DNA of 64,000 nt, from contig NZ_QNRK01000027.1 in assembly GCF_003315135.1 (NCBI RefSeq), positions 32,923 through 96,922 of the forward strand, read 5' to 3'. Every line of letters begins with the position of its first letter. Within the stretch, counting starts at the first letter, position 1. This document shows, piece after piece, positions 32,995-42,003 of the stretch. Under the pieces are notes generated by a model. The model was not told the DNA's origin. It saw only the letters and a program-made list of their open reading frames with translations, and made no database searches. Origin of the DNA: Roseiarcus fermentans (GTDB taxonomy: Bacteria > Pseudomonadota > Alphaproteobacteria > Rhizobiales > Beijerinckiaceae). The position numbers were made by a program, and so were the translations under genes.

Positions 32995-34584
32995 ATGACC
33001 GCCACGCACCTCGAGCCGGCGGGCCAGCGTCAGTCCCGGGCCGCAGCGGCCAGCGGCTGGATCGGCTCCGCGCTCGCGTACTACGACTTCTTCATCTACG
33101 CGACGGCGGCCTCGCTGGTCTTTCCGCAGCTCTTCTTTCCCTCCGCCAATCCGACGCTCGGGATCGTCGCCTCGCTCGCGACCTACGGGGTCGGCTGCGT
33201 CGCGCGGCCGATCGGCGCCGTCGCGCTCGGCCATATCGGCGACACCCGCGGGCGCAGGAACGCCATGCTCGTGTGCCTCGTGCTGATGGGCCTGTCGACC
33301 ATGGCGATCGGCATGCTGCCGAGCTACGGGCGGGCAGGCGTCTGGGCGCCCGCGCTGCTGGTCGCGCTGCGGCTCGTCCAGGGTTTTGCGGTGGCGGGCG
33401 AGATTTCAGGCGCGAGTTCGATGATCCTCGAGCACGCGCCGTTCGGCCGGCGCGGCTACTTCGCGAGCTTCGCGCTTCAGGGCGCGCAGGCGGGGCAGAT
33501 CCTCGCCGCCGTCGCCTTCTTGCCGCTGAGCTGGGTGCTGCCGCAGCGGACTTTCATGGCGTGGGGCTGGCGGATCCCGTTCCTGCTCAGCGTCTTCGTC
33601 CTGGTCGCGGGCTACTTCATCCGGCGCGAGGTCAGCGAGACGCCCGCCTTCGTGGAGGAGGCGGCGAAGGGCGAGGCGCCTCGGGCGCCGGTGATCGAGG
33701 CGATCGCCCATCACTGGGACGACATGCTGCGCGTCGTCGGCATGTCCTTGATGAACGTCGTTCCGGTCGTCGCGACCATGTTTGGCGCGGCCATCGCTGT
33801 TCAGCCGGGTCATGGCGTCGCCATGGACGCCAGCGTCTACCTCTGGATGCCGGCGGTCGGCAACCTCGTGGCGGTCGTCGTCATCCCGTTCGTCGGCAAT
33901 TTTTCGGACCGGGTCGGGCGGCGGCCGCCGATGATCGTCGGTTCGCTGCTGTCCGGCCTCCTGGCCTTCGCCTATCTCTACGCAATCAGCGTCAGGAGCG
34001 CGCCGCTCGCGTTCCTGTTCTCGGTCCTGATGTGGGGCGTCCTTTACCAAGGCTATAACGCGGTGTTTCCGAGCTTTTATCCGGAGCTGTTCCCGACGCG
34101 GGCGCGGGTCTCGGGCATGGCGATCGCCCAGACCATCGGGATCATGCTGACGGCGCTGCTGCCGGCGCTGTTCGCGGCCGTCGCGCCGCCCGGCTCCGCC
34201 GGAGCGCCGACGATGATCGGCGCGCTCGCCTTCGGCGTCACCGTCGTCTCCGCGCTCGCCGCCTGGAGCGCACGCGAGACCTACCGGGTGCGCCTCGACG
34301 ACCTCGGCGAACGGAACGCGGCCTGCGTCGACCGGGCGACCTACTACGCGATGCGCAGGCTGAGCGCCGCCGGGGCGACGGGGTGCGCCCCAGCGAGACG
34401 CGAAAACCTCGACCCCGGTTTTCGCGAGGGACCTCTTGATATCGGCGAGTCGGACGCGGCCGGGACTTTCCGGGCCACGGCGCTCATGCATGCTTCGCGA
34501 TGTGGCTCTGATAGACGCGCAGTTTCACCGTCGCCGCGTCGAGGAGCGGCGAGTCGACGTCGAGCGCCCGCGCCCGACGGGTGA
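32995..34584 (+). CDS. MHS-family (metabolite:H+ symporter) transporter with an abnormal C-terminal run-on
   Basis: The frame is 529 residues. Residues 1-440 are a normal MFS metabolite:H+ symporter (SALAYYDFFIYATAASLVFPQLFFPSANP, HIGDTRGRRNAMLVCLVLMG, GWRIPFLLS, NFSDRVGRRPPM), a family that imports organic acids, betaines or similar. After about residue 450 (RATYYAMRRLSAAG) the sequence becomes Arg/Ser/Ala-rich, unlike the family. It runs 101 bases into the antisense end of the ketopantoate reductase gene. A perfect hairpin sits inside this tail, and a TGA exists in the +1 frame at 34361-34363, so the original stop may have been lost. The start has a strong AAGGAGGAG. Confidence 0.85.
   Translation: MTATHLEPAGQRQSRAAAASGWIGSALAYYDFFIYATAASLVFPQLFFPSANPTLGIVASLATYGVGCVARPIGAVALGHIGDTRGRRNAMLVCLVLMGLSTMAIGMLPSYGRAGVWAPALLVALRLVQGFAVAGEISGASSMILEHAPFGRRGYFASFALQGAQAGQILAAVAFLPLSWVLPQRTFMAWGWRIPFLLSVFVLVAGYFIRREVSETPAFVEEAAKGEAPRAPVIEAIAHHWDDMLRVVGMSLMNVVPVVATMFGAAIAVQPGHGVAMDASVYLWMPAVGNLVAVVVIPFVGNFSDRVGRRPPMIVGSLLSGLLAFAYLYAISVRSAPLAFLFSVLMWGVLYQGYNAVFPSFYPELFPTRARVSGMAIAQTIGIMLTALLPALFAAVAPPGSAGAPTMIGALAFGVTVVSALAAWSARETYRVRLDDLGERNAACVDRATYYAMRRLSAAGATGCAPARRENLDPGFREGPLDIGESDAAGTFRATALMHASRCGSDRRAVSPSPRRGAASRRRAPAPDG
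34399..34426. terminator. Perfect hairpin inside the transporter run-on tail
   Basis: CGCGAAAACC (34399-34408) and GGTTTTCGCG (34417-34426) pair over ten bases with an 8-base loop. It lies where two convergent genes should end and could serve both. Confidence 0.5.
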
Positions 34585-35413
34585 GATCGCCGAGAATGTG
34601 CTCGACCTCCACCGGCTGGCCGCTCAGCATGTCGCGATACATGGAGGTGGCGAGGGTCGATCCCTTCTGCGTCAGCATCGTCCGCGTCCCGTCGAGGAAG
34701 GCGGTCCGCGGCGGGTAGCCTGACGCCTCGGCGATGGCGGCCGTCTCGGCGAGGCAGCGCAACGTCGCCTCCGCGCCGCCCTCCACCGCCTCGATCTCGC
34801 CGATCGCGCCGCGCATCAGGCAGGTGGCCGCGCCCGCGCTCGCCAGCATCACCCATTTCTCCCACATCTCGAGCAGGATCGCGGAGCTGAGACGCGTGTC
34901 GAAGCCCGCCCCCTTCAGCGCTTCATCGAGTTTCGCGACCCGCTCCGACATCGAGCCGTCCCGCTCGCCGTAAGTCAGCGCCTGCGTTCCGCCGGTGAGC
35001 TGGACGATGCGTCCGTGCCGATCGAGCGTCGCCGCCACCACGCACACGCCGCCGAGCGTCGGCGTCTCGCCGAACCGCGCCGTCAGCAGGTCGATGTGCC
35101 GGAGCCCGTTGAGAAATGGGAGGATCATCGTCTGCGGTCCGACCGCCGGCGCGAAGTCGTCGAACGCGCGCTCGAGCTCCAGCGCCTTGACCGCGAGGAG
35201 GACGACATCGAACGGCTCGGTCGCCTCCCCCGTGACCAGCAGACGCGGGCTCAGCCGGATGTCGCCGTGCGGACTGAGCACCCTGAGGCCGTCGCGTCGC
35301 AACTGCGCCGCGCGATCGGGCCGTACGAGGAAGGTGACGTCCCGGCCCGCCTCGGCGAGCCGGGCCCCGAAATATCCGCCGGTCGCCCCGGCGCCGACGA
35401 CGAGAATCCGCAT
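34484..35413 (-). CDS. 2-dehydropantoate 2-reductase (ketopantoate reductase) family
   Basis: The 309-residue NADPH-dependent enzyme starts MRILVVGAGATGGYFGARLAEAG, the GxGxxG Rossmann loop of the PanE/ApbA family. It contains VVLLAVKALELERA, FLNGLRHIDLL (ketopantoate-site Asn) and EMWEKWVMLASAGAATCLMRG (catalytic Lys region). Canonical members reduce 2-dehydropantoate to pantoate for coenzyme A synthesis. The family has many paralogues acting on other 2-oxoacids, so panE is not assigned. The ATG at 35413 matches the conserved MRI start; the frame opens at 35440. Confidence 0.88.
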   Translation of the reverse strand: MRILVVGAGATGGYFGARLAEAGRDVTFLVRPDRAAQLRRDGLRVLSPHGDIRLSPRLLVTGEATEPFDVVLLAVKALELERAFDDFAPAVGPQTMILPFLNGLRHIDLLTARFGETPTLGGVCVVAATLDRHGRIVQLTGGTQALTYGERDGSMSERVAKLDEALKGAGFDTRLSSAILLEMWEKWVMLASAGAATCLMRGAIGEIEAVEGGAEATLRCLAETAAIAEASGYPPRTAFLDGTRTMLTQKGSTLATSMYRDMLSGQPVEVEHILGDLTRRARALDVDSPLLDAATVKLRVYQSHIAKHA

Positions 35414-35552
35414 GGGCTTTCGCGTCCCTGTTCGACCCATGGCGTATCACGACAGGCGCGCCGGAGAAAGGCCGCGCCCTTCCCGGCGGACGGGGAACCG
35501 CCAGGGAGAGGCGGTTCGTGCGGCCGGCGTCGGCCGCCGCTCCGCCCCTGCT

Positions 35553-36557
35553 TCAGCCAGCGGCGATCGCCGAGCGCCCGCGTCGGAGACCGGCGAAGGC
35601 GACGCCGGCGAAGCCGATGACGAGCATCGCCCAGGTCGAAGGTTCGGGCACGGCCGGGTCGACCGGCAGCTGGCCCTTGAACGGGTAATACTCCAACGGA
35701 CCGTTGTTCTGGCCGCCGTAGGTCTTGGCGTAGACGAAGCCCTCGATCGGGCTGCTGTTGGAAACGCTTGCGTCGCCCCCGAGGACGGCGCCGCCCCACT
35801 GCTTGAACGAGAGCGACGTGAAGTCGTCGAAGTTCCAGATGACGTGCTCGCTCTCGAAGGCGGTCGGGTTGAAGTTTCCGACCTGGGTGTACGTCGTGCC
35901 GCCGGTCACGTTGATGATGATCGTCGTGTCGGCGTTGAGGGCGCCGCTGAACCCGATGTTGACGTTCTGGTTCAGCAGATCGCTCAGCGGGAGGTCGAAG
36001 ACGGCCGTTTGGTTGACGACGTTGAAGGTGAGGTTGTTGTTGACGTTGGTGATGGTGTCGCTGGTCGCCGTCAGCCCCGCGAGCTGGGTTTCGAGTGCGT
36101 TGAGCGGCGCCGTGAAGGACGAGATCGTCACGCCGGAGGGAATCGTCGCGAGGGTGGACCGGCCGTTGAAATTGACCTGCGGCGCGCCCGGGGTCGACGG
36201 GATGCCCTGCTTGTTGGTTTGGACCGGGCCGTTGTAATACAGCGTGGGAACCCCGGCCGAGTTGGGGTCGTTGATGTTCAGCCAGTTCTGGTTGGTCAGA
36301 TTGCCGAACACATAGGCGGACGGCGTGGACAGCACGGCGCCGCTGCTCGAGTTGCTGAACAAGGTGGAGCCGTTCAGGTTGCCGCCGACCGCCACCGATC
36401 CCTCGATGTTCGAGCCCGTCGTCGCGGAACCGGGTGTGACGAGGTTGAACTGCGAGAGAATCTGCTGCGCGGTCAGCGAACCGGCCTCAGCGGGCCCGGC
36501 GACTGCGGTCGTGAGGCCGACCGCGGCGCCGAAACAAATGCTTTTCCAATTCGACAT
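35553..36557 (-). CDS. Choice-of-anchor A type PEP-CTERM protein
   Basis: This 334-residue exported protein has a signal peptide (MSNWKSICFGAAVGLTTAVAGPAEA). An Asn/Thr/Gly-rich beta domain follows, with NIEGSVAVGGNLNGST, TTIIINVTGG and VIWNFDDFTSLSFKQWGGAVLGGDASVSNSSPIEGFVYAKTYGG. This is the choice-of-anchor A repeat region. It ends with the sorting tail VPEPSTWAMLVIGFAGVAFAGLRRGRS (PEP motif, hydrophobic helix, basic end), processed by an exosortase in known systems. No exosortase gene is in the window. The function is probably surface or extracellular matrix. Confidence 0.93.
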   Translation of the reverse strand: MSNWKSICFGAAVGLTTAVAGPAEAGSLTAQQILSQFNLVTPGSATTGSNIEGSVAVGGNLNGSTLFSNSSSGAVLSTPSAYVFGNLTNQNWLNINDPNSAGVPTLYYNGPVQTNKQGIPSTPGAPQVNFNGRSTLATIPSGVTISSFTAPLNALETQLAGLTATSDTITNVNNNLTFNVVNQTAVFDLPLSDLLNQNVNIGFSGALNADTTIIINVTGGTTYTQVGNFNPTAFESEHVIWNFDDFTSLSFKQWGGAVLGGDASVSNSSPIEGFVYAKTYGGQNNGPLEYYPFKGQLPVDPAVPEPSTWAMLVIGFAGVAFAGLRRGRSAIAAG

Positions 36558-36580
36558 GGTTGGACAGATCTCCGGTTCCC

Positions 36581-36650
36581 CTCGGGGCGGGCGTGTTACG
36601 CCTGTTGCCATTACCTCTCGGGGAGCGCCTGTTACGCCTGTTGTCATCTC
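36581..36650 (-). repeat. Two tandem 34-bp repeats (36-bp period) upstream of the PEP-CTERM gene
   Basis: The units 36581-36614 and 36617-36650 agree at 28 of 34 positions, sharing the core GTTACGCCTGTTG. A reverse-strand TTGACA (36653-36658) adjoins the second unit, so the repeats overlap the likely promoter and leader. Paired operator sites are one reading. Confidence 0.6.
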
Positions 36651-36836
36651 AATGTCAACTTTTTGTTGCGGCGCCGTCGTGGGCGCGCCCCGGCGCCGGC
36701 GCGGCGTCGGGAATCCCGTTCGGCGCAAGGGCGGCCGGCCGGGATTGGGCGCACGCGCCGCCGGCGGCGCGACGCCGCCTCGCGCCGCCGCGATTTCCGT
36801 GGCGCCGCGTCGGGGACACGGTTTACAGAGGCGCGC

Positions 36837-38066
36837 ATGGACGTCCTGGTCTTCCGCGCCCTCGGCCTGCTCGGGCTCGCGATCCTCGTCGCGCTCGCGG
36901 CGCGGCGCCTGAGGCTGCCCTATACGGTCGGGCTCGTGCTGGCCGGCGCGGCGCTCGCGTTCTTTCGCGTCGACTCCGGTCTCACGCTGACCCATGACCT
37001 CATCTTCGATGTCGTCCTCCCGCCGCTCCTGTTCGAGGCCGCGCTCAACATCCGCTGGGGCGAGTTCAGGCGCGATCTCGTCCCCGTGCTCGCCCTGTCG
37101 ACGGTCGGGGTCCTGCTGTGCGCGGCGGCGGTGGCGTCGGGGCTCGTCTGGGGACTCGGGTGGCAAGTCGAGCCGGCGCTGGCCTTCGGCGCGCTGATCG
37201 CCGCCACCGATCCGATCGCGGTCGTCGCGCTGCTGCGCGAGACCGGCGTGACGGGGCGCATTCGGCTGCTGATCGAAGCGGAGAGTCTGGTCAACGACGG
37301 CGCCGCGGCGGTGCTGTTCACGCTGGTGCTCGCCTGGGCGGCGCACGACGCCGGCGCCGCCGGCGGCCCGCTCGCCGTCGTCCGGGCGCTCGCGGAAATC
37401 GCCGGCGGCGGGGTTCTGGTCGGGGTCGTCGTCGGCCTTGCCGCGGTGGCCATCGCCGGGGCCTCGGACGATCACCTGGTCGAGACGGCGCTGACGGCGG
37501 TCGCGGCGTTCGGGTCGTTCCTCGTCGCCGAGCGCCTCGGCGCCTCGGGCGTGCTCGCGACGGTCGCGGCCGGAATCGTCATGGGCAACCTCGGCGTGCT
37601 CGGCGCCCGGGACGGACTCGAGCCGGCGCTCACCCCGCACGGACGGACCTTCGTGCTCGGGTTCTGGGAGTTCGCCGCCTTCCTCGCCAATTCGCTGGTG
37701 TTCCTGCTGATCGGCTCGGCGATGGCGACGATCGACTTCGCCCGCGAGGGCTGGCGCGCGCTCGCGCTAGCCGTCCTTTTCGCGCTCGCCGGCCGGGCGA
37801 TCGCGGTCTATCCAGTCTGCCTCGCCTTCGCGCGGACGCGCTGGGCGGTCCCGGCCAACGAGCAGCATCTCCTGTGGTGGGGCGGCTTGCGCGGCGCGCT
37901 GGCGCTGGCGCTGGCGCTGGCCCTGCCCCCGCACATCCCGCAGCGCGACGACATCCTGATCTGCGCCTTCGCGGTCGTGGCCTTTTCGGTGATCGTCCAG
38001 GGGCTCACCGCGCCGTTCCTGCTGCGCGTGCTGAAGATCGGGCCGCCCGCGGCGCAAACGGACTGA
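36837..38066 (+). CDS. CPA1-family Na+(K+)/H+ antiporter
   Basis: The 409-residue membrane protein has about 12 hydrophobic segments. Signature CPA1 motifs are present: DVVLPPLLFEAALNIRW, GALIAATDPIAVVALLRE (ion-binding TDP region), LIEAESLVNDGAAAVLF (ND motif) and HLLWWGGLRGALALALAL near the end. It exchanges Na+ or K+ for protons at the inner membrane. No long C-terminal RCK/TrkA domain is present. The ATG at 36837 lies directly before the first helix; the very long frame upstream is antisense to neighbouring genes. Confidence 0.92.
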   Translation: MDVLVFRALGLLGLAILVALAARRLRLPYTVGLVLAGAALAFFRVDSGLTLTHDLIFDVVLPPLLFEAALNIRWGEFRRDLVPVLALSTVGVLLCAAAVASGLVWGLGWQVEPALAFGALIAATDPIAVVALLRETGVTGRIRLLIEAESLVNDGAAAVLFTLVLAWAAHDAGAAGGPLAVVRALAEIAGGGVLVGVVVGLAAVAIAGASDDHLVETALTAVAAFGSFLVAERLGASGVLATVAAGIVMGNLGVLGARDGLEPALTPHGRTFVLGFWEFAAFLANSLVFLLIGSAMATIDFAREGWRALALAVLFALAGRAIAVYPVCLAFARTRWAVPANEQHLLWWGGLRGALALALALALPPHIPQRDDILICAFAVVAFSVIVQGLTAPFLLRVLKIGPPAAQTD

Positions 38067-38151
38067 ACGGCGGCGCGGCAGGCTTGAACCCGGCTCGGCC
38101 GCCGGTCAATTGCCGCCCGCGGCCGACTTCGGGCGACGCATGGAGTTCGAC

Positions 38152-38712
38152 ATGGCGCAACGACGAGGGGCGACGACGGGTGCGGCCTGCTGGCTCGCGC
38201 TCGCGGCGGGCGTGTCGCCCGCGACGGCGGACAGGCTCGATCAAGCCAATCCGGCGCCCTGGGCCGGCGCCCTGGTCAGCATCAGCCCCGCCAACAACGC
38301 CCGTCAGAGCTTCACGCCGACAATCGACTGTCTCACCGCGATCGAAGTCGCCCTGACGAGCGCCTACCGGGGCCGCGGCGGCGACCGGGTCACCGTCACC
38401 GTGCACGGCTCGAACGGAGGCGAACCGCTCGGCGTCGCCTCGGCCGCGATCCCCGACGGGTTCGACGGCTATTGGCGATTCGATTTCTCGCCGCCGCTGC
38501 CGGTCAGGAGCGGCGCGCCGGTCACGTTCAGCGTCGTCGACAGCGGAAAGACGGCGTTCTACTGGAAAAACGCCGGGAACGACCCCTATGCGACGGGGCA
38601 GGCGTCGTTTGCCGGCTCGCGATTTGCCAGCAGCGACTTTCTGTTCCGAACCTTTGGCGCGCCGGCCGGGCCGGACTCGCCGTGCCGACCGGTCAAGCCG
38701 CAGGCGCAGTGA
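38152..38712 (+). CDS. Exported beta-rich protein, unknown function
   Basis: The 186-residue product has a signal peptide (MAQRRGATTGAACWLALAAGVSPATA). A beta-sandwich-like domain follows, with ARQSFTPTIDCLTAIEVALTS, GDRVTVTVHGSNGG and SGAPVTFSVVDSGKTAFYWKNAGNDPYATGQASF. The layout resembles carbohydrate-binding or adhesion-type modules, but I do not recognise a named family. The start at 38152 follows GGAG; the frame opens at 38110 and another ATG is at 38140. It lies 85 bases after the antiporter gene on the same strand. Confidence 0.7.
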   Translation: MAQRRGATTGAACWLALAAGVSPATADRLDQANPAPWAGALVSISPANNARQSFTPTIDCLTAIEVALTSAYRGRGGDRVTVTVHGSNGGEPLGVASAAIPDGFDGYWRFDFSPPLPVRSGAPVTFSVVDSGKTAFYWKNAGNDPYATGQASFAGSRFASSDFLFRTFGAPAGPDSPCRPVKPQAQ

Positions 38713-38815
38713 ACCGGTCTCCGGTGCGAGAGCGGGCGCCGCGGGAGCGGGCGCAGCGCGGCGTGACGGTCGCGGCTTCCTCGCGCTCGGCGCCGCGAAA
38801 CGTCGGCGGCCTGCC

Positions 38816-39238
38816 CTACTCCGCCATCACATCCCCCGAGCCGCCGAACTCCTTGGGAAAATCCTTGAGCTTCGGCAACCCGTCTTTCATCGGCAGAACC
38901 GTCTCCTGATAGTTGACGTGGACCGCAGGCTTGAAGTCGAGTGTCGGGATCGTCGCGTAATACACGTCGACGAGGCCCAACGGCGGATGGTTTGCCATCA
39001 CGTGTCCGCCGCAGACCGAGCAATATTGGCGCTCGCTCATCGGGCTCCTGGCGAAGGTCGCGATCCGGTCCGCGCCCTTGGTGACCCGCACGGCGTCGGA
39101 CTTCCAGAGCGAGAAGGCATTGACCGGCCCACCCGACCAGGACCGGCAAGACCCGCAATGGCAATAGCCCATCGCTTCCGGCGCGCCCTCCACCTCGATC
39201 TCGACTGCGCCGCAGAAACAGCGTCCGATGTGCGTCAC
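38816..39238 (-). CDS. GFA family (Gfa-like, Mss4-fold) zinc protein
   Basis: The 140-residue protein has the GFA-type cysteine pattern: CFCGAVEIEVEG, YCHCGSCRSWSGGPVNAFSLW and YCSVCGGHVMANHP, ligands for two zinc ions. The type enzyme was described as glutathione-dependent formaldehyde-activating, but most members are uncharacterised and may act on other thiol adducts. The start codon is GTG, behind GGGGGAAG. It is a single gene converging on the small exported protein gene. Confidence 0.9.
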   Translation of the reverse strand: MTHIGRCFCGAVEIEVEGAPEAMGYCHCGSCRSWSGGPVNAFSLWKSDAVRVTKGADRIATFARSPMSERQYCSVCGGHVMANHPPLGLVDVYYATIPTLDFKPAVHVNYQETVLPMKDGLPKLKDFPKEFGGSGDVMAE

Positions 39239-39331
39239 GTCGCTTCCCCCTGTCGTCCAGCGCTCACGGGCCGGCGGGGAAGACTATCAACGCGACCCGC
39301 GACGCTTCAAGTCCCCGCGCAACTCCCAACC

Positions 39332-39508
39332 CGTCATGGCGAGGAGCGAAGCGCGAAGCCATCCACGCCGCCGCCTGCGCGCCCGCGGTAGGCATGGCTC
39401 CGTCTTCGGCTCGCAACGAAGCCGGAAGGACGGCGGGACGGGCACGGGGCCGAAACAGCTGCGCAAGCGGCCCCTGGGTCGCTTCGCTTCGCTCGCGATG
39501 ACGGCGCT
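39332..39508. repeat. Intergenic repeat family A, copy without the GC-rich block
   Basis: The left arm (39332-39366, GGCGAGGAGCGAAGCG) is mirrored by the right arm (about 39470-39508, CGCTTCGCTTCGCTCGCGATG). The spacer CTCCGTCTTCGGCTCGCAACG corresponds to the spacers at 5780 and 9430. The left flank AACTCCCAACCCGTCATGG matches 5700-5718. Confidence 0.75.
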
Positions 39509-39623
39509 CTTCGCGCCCGGCTTGGCTGCCGAGTCGCCGCCGACATGGCTGGGAGGAGGCGCCGGCTTCCGCCGGCGTCGCCATCGACTGCGCTCGCCCG
39601 CCGTTTGACGCGGCGAGCGCGCG

Positions 39624-40850
39624 TCAGGTCGCGTCGCCCTGCAGCACGCCGGCCTTGGCGACCTTCGCCTTGCGCAGTTGCGCCACCTCCGGCATGTCGG
39701 AGCCGACCAGCGGGCGGGCGTAGGCGAGGAACGCGTCGGTCACGTCGTTGCCGGCGGCGTTGATCAGTTCGGGCTCCATCACCCGGGTCTTGCCGGCCAC
39801 CGTCTCGATCGGGATCAGCGGGTAGTCGACGGCGTAGTCGCCGACGCGGCGGATGCCGACCGACCCGCTCTCGGCGCCGAGCGCGGCGTATTGCACCGCC
39901 TTTTCGCCGACCTCGCGCGCCTCGCGCTGGTCGACCTTGCTGACGCAGCCGGAGAAAGAGCGCTGCAGATAGCCGAAGGTGTCGCCGCGCACCCGCTTGA
40001 TGCCGAGCTTGTTCTTGATCTCCTCGCACAGAAGGTCGGCGAGCGCGCCGGTGCCCGAGAGCTGGACGTTGCCGTGGGCGTCCTTCTCCGACTTGCCGAC
40101 CAGCTTGGTGATGATCGCTTCGCCCGTCTCGTCGTGGATGCCCTCGGAGGCGGCGATGATGCAGCGGCCGTAGCGCTCGTAGACGTCCTTGACGTCGGCG
40201 AGGAACTTGTCGACCACGAAGGTGCGCTCCGGCAGGTAGATCAGGTGCGGGCCGTCGCTCGGATATTTGCGCGCGAGCGCGGCCGCCGCGGTCAGGAAGC
40301 CGGCGTGGCGTCCCATCACCACGGCGCAATAGACGCCCGGCAGCGCGGCGTTGTCGAGGTTGGCGCCGGCGAACGCCTGCGCGACGAAACGGGCCGCCGA
40401 CGGGAAGCCCGGCACGTGGTCGAAGCCGACGAGGTCGTTGTCGATCGTCTTCGGGATATGGATCGCGCGCATCGCGTGGCCGGCCTTCTTGGCCTCCTCG
40501 CCGACGATGCGGACGGTGTCTGACGAGTCGTTGCCGCCGATGTACATGAAGGTGTCGATGTCGTGCGCCTTCAGGACCTTGAAGATCTCCTGGCAGTACT
40601 TGAGGTCCGGCTTGTCGCGGGTGGAGCCGAGCGCCGAGGCCGGGGTCGCCGCGACCGCCTCGAGATTGGCGACCGTCTCCTGCCCGAGGTCGACCAGATC
40701 GTCGTTGACGATGCCGCGCACCCCATGGAGCGCGCCGTAGACGTGCGAGATCGTGGAAAAGCGCCGCGCCTCGAGCGCCACGCCGACCAGCGACTGATTG
40801 ATGACCGCCGTCGGGCCGCCGCCCTGGGCGACGAGAATCTTGTGCGACAT
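39624..40850 (-). CDS. 6-phosphofructokinase, pyrophosphate-dependent type
   Basis: This 408-residue phosphofructokinase phosphorylates fructose 6-phosphate. MSHKILVAQGGGPTAVINQSLVG opens the fold. MYIGGNDSSDT replaces the ATP-type GGDGT, and HIPKTIDNDL has the Lys found in PPi-using enzymes. GRHAGFLTAAAALAR and RGDTFGYLQRSFSG are sugar-phosphate-site regions. It should therefore use PPi and work reversibly, linking glycolysis and gluconeogenesis. The start at 40850 is set by the N-terminal motif; the long frame upstream is a shadow. It is alone on the reverse strand, followed by a repeat. Confidence 0.92.
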   Translation of the reverse strand: MSHKILVAQGGGPTAVINQSLVGVALEARRFSTISHVYGALHGVRGIVNDDLVDLGQETVANLEAVAATPASALGSTRDKPDLKYCQEIFKVLKAHDIDTFMYIGGNDSSDTVRIVGEEAKKAGHAMRAIHIPKTIDNDLVGFDHVPGFPSAARFVAQAFAGANLDNAALPGVYCAVVMGRHAGFLTAAAALARKYPSDGPHLIYLPERTFVVDKFLADVKDVYERYGRCIIAASEGIHDETGEAIITKLVGKSEKDAHGNVQLSGTGALADLLCEEIKNKLGIKRVRGDTFGYLQRSFSGCVSKVDQREAREVGEKAVQYAALGAESGSVGIRRVGDYAVDYPLIPIETVAGKTRVMEPELINAAGNDVTDAFLAYARPLVGSDMPEVAQLRKAKVAKAGVLQGDAT

Positions 40851-41032
40851 GCTGCTCCCTCCGATGCTTCGCGCGCGCCGGACCAAGCGGCCGGACGCGG
40901 GCGACAGGCTCGTCAGAGGCTTTAGGCGCCGCGCACGACGCACGCAAGGCGCCTCGTCGGTCCGGACGGGAGGCCGCGCCGAATGGCCGAGCGACACAGT
41001 GACGCGGTCCGGCGCCTCGGCCCGCCCGGCCG

Positions 41033-41728
41033 TTATTTCCCGAACACGCTGCGGATGTCGGCCGGCGTCTCGACGGCGTCGCGGATGGCGAGCAGGCGCT
41101 CGATGTGGAGGAGATGGCGGTCCATGAGGTCGGCCGCGCGCGCGCCATCGCCGTCGGCGAGCGCCGCCACCAGCGCCTCGTGCTCGTCCTCCGAGCAGGA
41201 GTGGGTCGCCCGCGAGCCGTAGAGGCCGATGATCAGCGAGGTGCGCGCGACCAGTTCCTCGAGGAACTTGGTCAACACGGCGTTGCCGGCGGCCTCGGCG
41301 AGCCGCAGGTGGAACTGGCCCGACAGCCGGATCGATTCGCTGCGGTCGCCGCGCGCTTCGGCGGCGCCGTCGGCGCGCGCATTGGCGCGCAATTCGGCGA
41401 GCGTCGCCGCATCGATCCGCGCCGCGGCCGCGAGCGCGATCGAGCGCTCGATCGCCCGCCGCGCCGCGAACACGTTGCGCGCTTCCTCCGCGTCGGGGCT
41501 GGCCACGAACGCGCCGCGGTTCGGGTGCAGCGTCACCACGCCACGCTCGGCGAGCACGATCAGGACCCGCCGGATCTGGGTGCGGCTGCAGTCGAACGCC
41601 TCGCACAGCGGCGCCTCCGGCAGCTTGGCGCCGGCCGCGAGCTTCTGCTCCATCACCGCCGCCACCACGCGATCGACGATCGCCGAGTCGGGCGGCGGCT
41701 GCCGCAGATCCTCTTCAATCAACGCCAT
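41033..41728 (-). CDS. GntR-family regulator, FadR/FCD subfamily
   Basis: The 231-residue repressor-type protein has an N-terminal winged helix (about 15-75, LPEAPLCEAFDCSRTQIRRVLIVLAERGVVTLHPNRGAFVA). An all-helical FCD domain (about 80-220) carries the metal or ligand residues in FHLRLAEAAGN and EDEHEALVAALADGDGARAADLMDRHLLHIE. It is divergent from the ABC importer operon. The shared 275-base region contains a perfect ATTGTCGACAAT palindrome, a typical site for this subfamily, so it probably represses the importer until its substrate appears. Confidence 0.93.
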   Translation of the reverse strand: MALIEEDLRQPPPDSAIVDRVVAAVMEQKLAAGAKLPEAPLCEAFDCSRTQIRRVLIVLAERGVVTLHPNRGAFVASPDAEEARNVFAARRAIERSIALAAAARIDAATLAELRANARADGAAEARGDRSESIRLSGQFHLRLAEAAGNAVLTKFLEELVARTSLIIGLYGSRATHSCSEDEHEALVAALADGDGARAADLMDRHLLHIERLLAIRDAVETPADIRSVFGK

Positions 41729-41867
41729 TGTCCCCGGCCCCTTCGGGTTCAGCCGCGACGGTCAAGCCCGGCACGAGTCTTGGTGTCAAGGTGGGTTTCG
41801 TCTCCATGCGGCCGAAGGTGACGATTTCGGCGTCATTGTCTGCTGTTTCTTTGCGCTCGTGCACAAA

Positions 41868-41907
41868 TGTTGACGGATTGTCGACAATTTTCATTCGTCA
41901 TGTTGAC
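41868..41907. promoter_or_regulatory. Candidate GntR operator between the regulator and the importer operon
   Basis: A perfect 12-bp palindrome, ATTGTCGACAAT (41877-41888), lies between two direct copies of TGTTGAC (41868-41874 and 41901-41907). This fits FadR/FCD-type sites. It lies about 115 bases upstream of the binding-protein gene and 140 from the regulator start. Confidence 0.65.
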
Positions 41908-42003
41908 AAGATTTTGTCCGCGCCGCAACCTTCGCGAGGTCCGGACGATGGCGCACGCTGTCTCGCCTGGCGGGCGCCCCGGTCGCTCTCGGAGGATTTC
42001 CTG

